Positions 1 through 10,100 of a stretch of 12,273 nt of DNA are shown here, piece by piece. The stretch's first letter is position 1. Each line of letters opens with the position of its first letter. The position numbers were made by a program, and so were the translations under genes. Origin of the DNA: Phoronis pallida (lineage: Eukaryota > Phoronida > Phoronidae); contig JAOXYC010189801.1 of assembly GCA_028565715.1 (NCBI GenBank), positions 1 through 12,273 on the forward strand, given 5' to 3'. Below the pieces are notes generated by a model, which was given only the letters and a program-made list of their open reading frames with translations, was not told the DNA's origin and made no database searches.

Positions 1-439
1 AAACTTTTTTGCAACATTTACCTAGTTTATTCATCTAACCTTTGGAAGCTAGTCATGAATATTGATAACTTAACCTGTTTTGGATGATATCTGTACTTTT
101 TGTGTTGAACGCCTCATTTGTATAATGCTTAGACACCTTTTAATTTGTTTCTTTACAATAAAATATAAAGAAATCCGATAACTAAATATGAAAGTGCTGA
201 TCCTCTTGATGGATGCGTAAACTGAAGTGAATTTGAGTAAAAGAAATACAGAATGAAGCACAAAATTAATGATAATATTTCTGACAAAAAACTTTTTTAA
301 GTTCGAAATATTAACATTTGTGCTTCATTCTGTATTTCTTTTACTCAAATTTTCTTTACAACAACTTTACCTCAAAAAATCTTACTGATATTTGGGAAAA
401 GCAACCGAAGTTGTAAGATTTGATATAACTATATTTCAG
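1..439 (+). other. Intron, 3' part (upstream of first visible exon)
   Basis: This is AT-rich DNA with no convincing coding segment. It ends in the acceptor ATATTTCAG at 431-439. The visible content is a long perfect inverted repeat at 230-351, described separately. The preceding exon, which should encode earlier LE repeats, must lie upstream of the window. Short open frames here have no recognisable domain. Confidence 0.7.
230..351. repeat. Foldback element with perfect 35-bp arms
   Basis: Bases 230-264 and 317-351 are exact reverse complements over 35 bp, separated by 52 bp. Inside the loop, 270-281 and 305-316 also pair with one mismatch, after a 5-nt bulge at 265-269. The transcript could therefore form a stem of about 47 bp with a loop of roughly 23 nt. 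Perfect arm identity suggests a young MITE-like insertion or a selected RNA hairpin. I see no open frame in it and no clear target-site duplication at its edges. Confidence 0.85.
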
Positions 440-1105
440 CTGGAAAGTGCACATCTTGCAAGTATGGCTTCTACAACCTTGATAACCGGAATGCAGTTGG
501 ATGCACAGAATGTTCATGTAATCCCAAGGGATCCACCAGTCATATCTGTAACCCTGGCAACGGGCATTGTGTATGCAATCCAAATGTGATCGGGAAAGAT
601 TGTGACGAGTGCGCTGATCACTTCTACAATTTTGAAGCAAAGTGTCTGTCATGTGGCTGTAATGTTGACGGAACTCTACCTGGCTATCCGTGTAATAAGA
701 CAACCGGAAAATGTGTTTGCAAACGGAATGTTGGCGGACATAAATGTGATGTGTGTCTGCCAGGCTACTATAGCTTTGCTGCCTCAGTGGATGACGGTTG
801 CCTGCCTTGTGCGTGTGAAACCAGGGGTACAATCAATGGCTCCGAGTCATGTCATGCAATATCTGGACAGTGTACATGTAAACAGAGTATCCAGTCCACC
901 AGTCGTCAATGTGATCAGTGCTTGAAGAACTCATGGAACATCTCAGCATCTAACCCTATAGGATGTCAGTTGTGTTACTGTGATTACACTGGGACAGTAT
1001 CGGGAGATTTTACACCTAGTATATCGCTGGAGTGCGACTCTAATACAGGACAGTGTAATTGTTTAGCTAACAGATACAGGAGACAGTGTGATAAATGTGT
1101 AGATG
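440..1105 (+). CDS. USH2A: Usherin-like exon: end of one LE repeat, three full LE repeats, most of a fourth
   Basis: The exon follows acceptor TTTCAG and starts with the last two bases of a split codon. It ends at 1105 before GTAAGG, giving phase 1-1 and 666 bp. The product opens with GKCTSCKYGFYN, the tail of an LE repeat. Three complete eight-cysteine LE units follow, starting TECSCNPKG, LSCGCNVDG and LPCACETRG. A fourth, starting QLCYCDYTG, is finished by the next exon. Each shows the C-x-C, G-x-C-x-C and C-D-x-C spacing of laminin EGF-like modules. Putative N-glycosylation sites include NKTT, NGSE and NISA. It is the largest exon in the window. Reading past the donor meets a stop at about 1129-1131. 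Confidence 0.9.
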
Positions 1106-4100
1106 GTAAGGGACTCTTCTTCGTTGATTAAAATTGAAAAATTGAAACTAATTTTATTAATCAAATCAGTTGCAGAATAATGCTATAAACTAAGTTCACA
1201 AAGGCTAACTGCTGCTAATTAGTGAACCCCTAAAAACATACAAAGAAAAATCCAGTTCCGAATTCTTACAGTCATGTATCATTAAAAAACAAAGATTTAG
1301 GAACTTTGAAGACTTTATGTGTTAGTGAAAACAAACTTTAGGTAGGAATTGCTGGGGTGAAGTGAATATTTTGTAAAACTACACTATTTATTGTTTTGTG
1401 AAATTAGACATTTTTTTGAAATTTAGGTTATTTCAAAAACCTATGGGCTGGAGGAGGCTGTTCAGCATGTCAGTGTAAGAGTGGTACACGGCCCGGATCT
1501 GTGTGTGACGAGACGTACGGGGAGTGTGTCTGTAAAGACGGCATTATGGGACACCAGTGCGATGAATGTGCTGATGGATTCTGGGACTTCAATGATGTCG
1601 CAGGAACGTAAGTATCGTATACTGTGTGTCATGAGCGATAAATTTAAGTAATTTATTAGATTCAAAGATTTATTTTCAAAAATTCAAAGAGGAGTTTATT
1701 CGTTTATTCTGCCAATGAAACACTTTTAACAATACAAAATAGAATGATTGGCATTGGCACTCAAAAGGCTTTCGCTGCTCATAGAGTGTCCCTAATTTAT
1801 TATTAATCATGTTTACAATGTTCAGATTGATTTGAAAAACAGGACTTGTTTAAGATATTTTAAGTATTGAATATTATAACAAATTCAATTTTCATATTTT
1901 TTAAATTATTTTGGTTGCAGTTTTTCATCAGATTGCTATACAGTGCTCATTTTATTTAAAAGAAAAACAAAAAAGTTATAATTTTTCTATCCAAATTGAT
2001 AACTTTCTGCCAGTAAAAAGCATACCGTAAGGATACTTTGTATTAGCCATGTAACTGACTTGTTATTCTATTTGCAGCTGTAAGCCATGTACATGTAATG
2101 TTCAAGGCAGCAGTAGCTCCACCTGTGAGAAGAATGCTGGCAAGTGTGTGTGTAAATCTAACGTTGAAGGAGATATGTGTGACCAGTGTAAACTGGGTAC
2201 AAGTAACTTAGACGGCAATAACCCATTTGGCTGTAGTGGAGGTATGTTAAACTGTTTGGCATGTCCGTTGTATTGTCTGTGGCCTGTACTGTTTATAAGT
2301 AAGGCCTTTTTATTGTTCATGTAGATCATACACTGCATATCGTTCACATGCCAAGAATGCAACATACCCCAAAGGCAGTCATCATCATGGGAAAAACAAG
2401 GAATGGTATGAACTACAATATGTGGACAGAGATGTCAACACCTAGACCTTGAAGTAATGCTTACTTACTTACTTAGGTCTTTTGGTGCCTAGGTGGCACA
2501 TAATGCTTCACCTTGAAGTAATGCTGACAATACAATAATATGTGAGACATTTAATTGCAATGGTTTTAAACAATCATTTATGTTTGTACATAGCAGACTG
2601 AAGCAGTGTTTTATTTTATGCTTGAATGATACTCTTCAGACCTTGATTGACACTTATTCTGTGAGTGTTCAAATGAGAATTCAGGTTTTTATGCCCAGCT
2701 GCCAACTAAATTATTGATAAACACACAGTGGTATACGGAAAGTGGTTTAACACTGAAAGTTATATTTTGTATGACTTTTTGTTGGCTGATGACATGTTAG
2801 CTGCTGACATTGACTAATATCAATGTGTCAAGTTAATAATTTTAAAACATATTTTTGTTCACCAAGAAATGTGCACACATGGATTGATAACATTTTATGT
2901 TTGGAGATTATGAAATTGTAGATTTGATACATTTGCTCAGAAAATGTAGTTTACTGCTAAGTGCTAAGCTTGAATTTATTCCTAACAAAAAGAGTGTCAC
3001 ATGGTACAGTTATGGAACGAGTTCTTAATGCAGGGGTCTCACCCGTGGATACTGCACTGGATCCTGGATCAAAATTTCATTACATATTTGATCATTTCTC
3101 ATGATGCAAGCAGTGGGTTGATTTATTGATTTTGCTCGACTTGCATCATGACAACTTCATAAAGCCAGGGTGCAGAGAGTACATCCTGGTGAGACTCCTT
3201 GTAGATGTTTTTTTAAATGCCATTTGCAGCACTATTTTAACCGCCGGTGCTTCAGATTTAATGTGTTTTGTTTTTGTATTTTCTCCTTATTTAGGATTTT
3301 ATTTATATGAATACAAAAAATCATTAATCATTGTGTTTTATCATACCTCTGATGATATTGACCCGACATCAATTGTAAAAGTTCATAAAGTTGCATGGAA
3401 ATAGCTCTTCTCGTCAAAAACCTTTGTTGTCTCAGATGAGCTCAGCTGCCAAACAAAATAAGGTTCCATTTATTCCATTGTTACCATTGCAACAATCTTC
3501 AAAAATAGTAGTGCTATGTTTGCACATTTCACAACAGCTGACTAGTTTTGAACTGCAAAGTTCCTTTTCAAAGCCTTGAATGTCCAAAATAGCATGCAAC
3601 ACCTTAATGTTGTATGCTATATAGGACATTATATGTTAAAACAGCACAACAGGGCAAAAGTTAGTGCCCTTATATACTCTGTTGTTTTGTTTATGTTGCA
3701 TATTACAAATGGGCATTCTTGGCTTTGACAAGGAACTGTCCAGTTCAAAACTAGTCAGCTATGATGAAATTTGCAAATACAGCATTGCAACATTGTTTGG
3801 ATTATTTTAAACTTGTCATTTTAAACACGAGAAACCATTTTTGGAAAGTTCTAAACAAGGCATTCTACAATACAGAAAACTTCATGATTTTTTTGTTCCA
3901 TTTCAGCCCCCGCTCAGCAAGGGCAGCCCACCAAGAGGACTATCAATGCCACAACACTGGTCATATCCTGGGCCCCACCTGATGAACCTAATGGCATTAT
4001 CAGGCATTACATCCTATACAGAGATAATGTTAATATTGGGAAGATAATGGCTTCTGAACGTAAGTACTAGATCTTGTGCATACAGATATGGGATGGAAGT

Positions 4101-7100
4101 TTATTGAGGACTTTTAAGTCCTGTTATTTTGAAACTGTGTAGGATGTTTTAAAAAAGACAGACGGGTGTATACTTTTATACCGGATTTCGTCATTTACAT
4201 CGTTTTTATCTACTTTTATTATGCTTCCGGTAACGGCGCTGCTGATTTTAAATGTGTATTTAAATATTCAATAAAAGAAGTGATTAGTCCTGTTTTATTG
4301 GTCAGGAGTAAATTCAATTTTATTGAAATTGACTGTTCTTATGCTTTGTCTTATTGCAGCCCGGAACTTCACGGACAGCAATCTAGAGCCTTACACATTC
4401 TACACATACAGGGTTGAAGCGTATAACGATGTCGGCCATGCCTCCAGCCAACCAATCAGATTCCAGACACCACCTGGTGTACCCGAGGGAACAATTACTC
4501 TACGCGTCAACAACGTTGGCGAGAGAAAGGCCCTCTTTGCCTGGAATGTTCCTGCCAAAACAAATGGTCCTATCTCCAAATATGTTCTAGAGTATACGAC
4601 CCCCGCTGACACCAACAACCGCCAGTTTCTATGGAATGGTACACAGCTGACTGTAGGACTGACAAATCTGGTGCCATTTACAAACTACACATTCTATGTG
4701 AAAGCTTGCACTACCGGCGGATGTCTGAGTAGTGCCCCTGTGGATGCGATGACTCAACAGGGTAAACCTGAATCACAGGCTTCACCCACTATTACAGCTC
4801 TTAGTGCTACTAGTTTATTTATAGACTGGAAACACCCCGCTCAACCAAATGGTAAGTTATAGCAAACTATCTGTTGTTGTATCTGATAGTTAAATTGATT
4901 AATTTTCAAAAATGGTGGTAATAACAACTCATACAAATGCATTACTCAATATATATGAATCAAATTAATGTATGGCTTTGATTTCCAGTCAGCCCAAAGT
5001 TTTTTTCTTTCTTGAATTTATCAAATAAAATTGTATAATATTTCTGTTCTTTGATAATGCTATGCACACTTTATACTTATGATAATTAGGAAATATTTCA
5101 ACAAAGGTAATTTAAAAATGATATTGATTCATAATGAATTAGAAAATTTCCACAACCCAAGTTCTAATTTCTTTGCCTGATTTAACTTATTATTTGCAAA
5201 TGTTTTCAGCATTTGGTGTTTGTTTGCTTTTCAAAAATAGACTAAATATTAGTAACATTATCACTGTAAAATGTAATGAAATTGATCTGTTTCCAGGAAT
5301 TATAATTGCCTATGAGCTATGGATGAGAAGTAAGGATGTGAAAGCAGAGCGTGTGTTCATCAGCTTTGGTCAGTACAACCCCCGGCCCACCACCGCACCC
5401 CAGGAGAATGCCTTGCCTGAACCTGAGACTAACTATACTGTGATAAACCTCAAGCCTTATACAGAGTATGAGTTCCAGGTATTCTCACAGAATGAGAAGG
5501 GCAAGGCATCAAGTGTCTGGACCATGGGAAGAACTCTAGAAGCCAGTAAGTGTCAACAGAACTATTTTATTTAGTACTAGGAAATTGTCTTACAGACATC
5601 AGAACTTCAATATTCCTCTATGGTAAACTGGCTCAAAATATATAATTTTCAAAATTAAAGATATTATTAATCGTTGTGAAGGTTGTTTATAAATAATGAT
5701 TATATAAAAAAGGTATCGTATCTTGTCTAGTTGATTTTGCTAGCTCAGTGGCAGAGCACCTGTCTAGTAATCCGGAGGTCCTGGGTTTGAGCCCCAGTCG
5801 AGCCATGAACATTTTTCAAAAACATCTTCCTTAGTTGAGGGAATTCGGTCACATGATGTGATTAAAAATGGTTGCTGGAACAGATTCATAATTACTTATA
5901 TAATATAATTTTCAATGTTACCAATTTTATCAAATAGTGTATAGCTTGCATGTGTTGTTTCGGTAACATTGCTAGTTTATTGATGGTGTCTGTCTTTATT
6001 GTAAGAGTAAATTTGCAGATTCTTTGATATTTATCTTCTTCATTCATTCTAGGTCCTCTGTCCACTCCACCCCCGATCATAGTTGCTCTGTCGTCGTCCA
6101 TATTGAATGTCACGTGGGTGCACCCCTCGCCAGAAGAGGGACGTGGGGCTGTTGTACAGTTCAGAGTTATACAGGTCAAGAAAACTAATAAGACGCTCAA
6201 ACCCTTTGACCCACCTTTCTACAGAGATGTAAGTTTATATTCTGCAGAATTGATCTTTAAATATTGTTAACGCTAGTTTTGTTACTTTTTAGAAGGGGGA
6301 AATAAAAAGATTCTTACTTTTAACCATTGATATTGTTTTATTATATCCATTCTGTTTTTTTTTACAGTAATATTTTTTTATTAAAGTGCATTTTTTTCTC
6401 ATCCAAATTGACACAGTTGAATGAAATAACTTGCGTGGTACATATAAGCTGTGCATTGAATATCACTAGTTGTTGTTCCTTTATATAATTTAACCTATAA
6501 ACCTTCATATGTGACAGGAAATCAACCGGACGGATGGCTCAGGCCGTAGCTTTATGTTAATAGGTCTGCCCGCCTACTCTACTCAGACATTCCTCATAGA
6601 GGCGTGTAACAGTATCGGCTGTGTGAACAGTACGGAAGCATCAGGACGCACTGAGGCTGCACGTATGTTTCAAATTATAATTTTTACTGATAAGTGGGAG
6701 TATTATTTATTCAAAATGTGTTGGTAGACATTCAAAACATTTACACTCACTATACTAATTTGCTTTAACATAAATAATAATTTTTGGTATTGTTTACATG
6801 AAAGGTAGAGAGTGATGTATGTTCGATCACATTTGTTTTTGGCCAAAATATGAGGATGAATTTGAGGATGAGCGTAGATGTAAACAACGAATATATGAAT
6901 AAACCGAAACGTCGATTTGAAGTATAAACATGTCGTTGTTTACATATGCGCTCATCCTCAAATTCATCCTGATGTATGTTCACTACTTGTTATTTACACT
7001 ACCAGAGATCAGCTTACTTTGGTCAAAACATGAATATTGTTATCTTCTATTAAAGTCATTCTACTCTCCTGCTTATGTCACAGTATTGTGGAGTCAACAT

Positions 7101-10100
7101 TGGTCATCATAAATTGAAATTTTGTCTAAGGTAAAGATTCAATTGATAACTCAGAAATGGAGATAGTACGAATCATTTACGAATTCCATCATATCATTGC
7201 AGCACCCAAGAACCAGATGCCTCCCAGTGTGAATGGGTTCAACTCTACAGTGATGTTGGTGTCCTGGGACCCTCCCGCCCAGATCAACGGCCCCTCACCC
7301 ACATACAAGGTGGAGAAGACTGCCACCTCCTTCAACACCCCTCCACCCAAGGTCATCAGGGGGACGAGGTTTCCTGGGGGAGGATATCATATGTTCCCGC
7401 CCAGCACCATACCACAAGTTGTAGGATTCACTGGTAACAATTACTATAGTCAATTGTCTTCTTTGCCATTCTCACTATGTTTTGTTTAATGCTTTCTTGT
7501 TTTATAAATAAGTCCCACACTTCACTTGGGAAATCTTTACCACTCTGCATTTGGAATAATGAACTGCCAATAATTAAAGATTGAATTTTCCAAATCTATG
7601 ACCATGCCTCCTTTTATGCTAGCTGATGATTTAACCATACGCTCATTGAAGCTTCAAATGGTTTATTTACTTGACATTTATGCCAAATAATTTGTTTAAT
7701 TTTCAAATAGAAATCTGAGTTAGTATTACGTTCCCATTCCCTGCAGGTATTGACCTCTGGTTCAAGACATCCCAGACCAGTGGTCTGTTAGTGTTTGCTG
7801 CATCAGAAGGTAGACAGGAGGAGTTCCTGGCTGTTCAGCTCAGATATGGAAGACCTTGGTTCCTCTTTGATCCACAAGGTTAGTGCTTAGGAAATGAGAG
7901 CACATAAACTGGATAGTTGTTTATTAATTTCTAAAATAATCAAGTTAAAGGGCGATTAAATTGTGAGATGATTAAAGTTATTTTATTGAGTTTTCCTAAG
8001 GTTGTAAAAAAAAAAACACGCTATGATTTTTGGTTTAATTTGATTATTTCAATTTCACCTGAAATTGTATTCCATGTTGTTTGAAACAAATTGTGTCATA
8101 ATTTATGTGTAATGTATCTTCTGGTTGCAATACATTCATTAATATTTAGATGTATCTATATGATAATGACCACCTTGCATGCATTATCAGGTTGTATGAG
8201 GTTCATGGAACCTGATCCTACACAGGATGGAAACCGCACATATAACGACAATCAGTGGCACCATCTAGTGGTGCGAAGAGAAAGCAGTAATGGCTACATC
8301 ACAATCGATGAAATCTACCAAGGTTAGAGCCAATAGCTTTACAACGCAATGCTATCACCCGCTTTTGCCTTGCAGCCTTGTACTGTAGCTTACTTCAAAA
8401 GTGTGACTGTTGCTTGTTTTTGTTTTCTGTGTGCTTTCGCTTTTTTCATCTAATCCTGCGTGATTGTCCTCACCACAGGTTGCTCGACCCTTATGACAAC
8501 GACCAACGATGAAGGCTTGCCATATAATGATAATAAATGGCACCACCTACTTGTCATTCGTTATCAAAATGAAGGATTCATCGAGATGGATTTTAAATGG
8601 AGAGGTTTGCCCAGAGCCAACTGTTGTTAACACTAAATAGAATTTGAGGCTGTTTGCATCTTGGATATATTTGTCAGGGCTAAAATTGGTCAGAAACGTT
8701 TAAGATTTTGGTTTACAAGTCAGTTTGGTTCAATGCAGAAAAGATTTTTATAATAATTACTAATTAATTCAAGCATCCATGAAGAACAAATATATGACAA
8801 TTTATCTTCAAAGTGTTTTTTAAATTTTATAAATGGAACTAAGCTGTATGAAAGGCTGTTTCATTTTAGCCCTGATGTCTTTCAAGTGTCCAGCAATCTT
8901 GTACACATCACATAAAAACTGATGATAACCTGTCTGTTGTTTCCCTTCTTCACCATTCACAGTTTCTGTGCAACAAACCTGTGTATGTTTTAGAATCATG
9001 AGACGTTATAGCCTCATATGCGGGTAAATTTTTATGTCACGCGGTAAGAGTCAGGAATGTAGAGCAAATGGTCTGAGTTTGAAATTTGGAAATTTGTTTG
9101 CATGTTAAATTTGATGTATACACAACTTCATTTTGATACACCCACCCTCTTTGTATTTGATGTTGTTTGATGTTTAAGATCTTAATGAATCTATAACCAC
9201 CAAATGCACTCAGTGAAGGATTTCTTTATTTATTTCAATAGTAAGAAACAATGCAAAGTATCTGCTTGATCATGTTTTTCTGAATATGAACCTCAATGTT
9301 GAGCACTCATGCATGAACAATCTAACTTGGTTCTAAACATTTATTTCAATGGGAAAATGCGCCATTGTTGCATATCAAAATATCAATCTCAATAGATTCA
9401 CATTTCTGGGCTCTGCTTCAAATGATAAAAGTTTGTCATTTTCACTGCTTAATATTTTTCGGCTTGTTGAAAAATGTTGAAAATACTGCACGACACATTG
9501 ATTTCCTACACGATTCAAAAGAAAGAATTATAAGTAAGAGAACAGCTCACTAACTGTTTGGATGTGTTCTAGGTTCTAAGGTTGGGTCCTGTTCAAGTGG
9601 AAACATTATCGGTTCTAATACAGGGGTGTATATAGGTGGTCTTCCTTCTGACTTCATCATCAAGCGAACAGAGTCTGACTTCAGGTCCAAGGTAAAGTAT
9701 GGGCTTTATACCACTTTTGAATTTCAAGGAATAAGTATTTAAACGGATGAACAGTCAGCAGTATAATAGAGTTTTAATGACCAAATCAGTTTCATTACTT
9801 GTTTATGACGGTTCATGCTATTTTATAAGTTTGAGAATCACTGATTTTCTTTGCAAATCTCTGATAGAGTTATTTCTGCATAAAATGTGTTCAGTGAAGG
9901 TTCTGTACGGTTGATTAATAAGCCTTATTTTCCAGGTTGTTCGACAAGGATTTCAAGGATGTATGAAGGATATTAAGATAATGACACAATTTAGTCCTGT
10001 TCAAGTATGGTCTGACGTAGAGTGGTCTAAGGCGGTTAAGATTGAAGGCTCTTTCCCTAACTGGGAAGGATGTCCAGTCTCTTTGTTACCTGGGGCACAC

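Larger units (their letters stand above)
2242..3906 (+). other. Largest intron, between LE and FN3 regions; repeat-bearing
   Basis: This phase-1 intron of 1,665 bp has donor GTATGT and acceptor CATTTCAG. It holds a retroposon-like stub (2446-2525), a weak foldback (3036-3195) and a strong foldback (3512-3784), listed separately. The open frame at 3126-3404 has no recognisable domain and no splice logic, so I do not call it. The intron sits at a domain border, a place where insertions are harmless to the protein. Confidence 0.75.

Noticed and set aside
356-832. 158-codon open frame on the minus strand
   Set aside because: It lies antisense to the LE exon. Its apparent composition (many H, S, C) is a reflection of the cysteine-rich coding strand.
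1106-1131. Intron retention giving a truncated LE protein ending near 1131
   Set aside because: Donor GTAAGG is good and the downstream exon completes the LE repeat exactly, so read-through is not needed.
3126-3404. 92-codon open frame in the largest intron
   Set aside because: It has no recognisable domain, overlaps a foldback, is not bounded by usable splice sites in the gene's frame, and the LE-to-FN3 junction is already complete without it.
5734-5805. Functional tRNA-Thr(AGT)
   Set aside because: The acceptor stem is mostly unpaired and the anticodon stem has two mismatches, so it was kept only as a tRNA-like repeat.
5892-6200. Minus-strand open frame over FN3-4 exon
   Set aside because: It is a shadow of the well-supported + strand FN3 exon at 6053-6228 and has no domain of its own.
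6765-7112. Open frames on both strands around the 6853-6970 palindrome
   Set aside because: They are mirror images caused by the inverted repeat and contain no known protein features.
8962-9043. Possible extra exon between an AG at 8960-8961 and a strong GTAAGA at 9044
   Set aside because: In the gene's phase it meets a stop near 9025-9027 and shows no LamG similarity. The frame from exon A or B to 9573 is complete without it.
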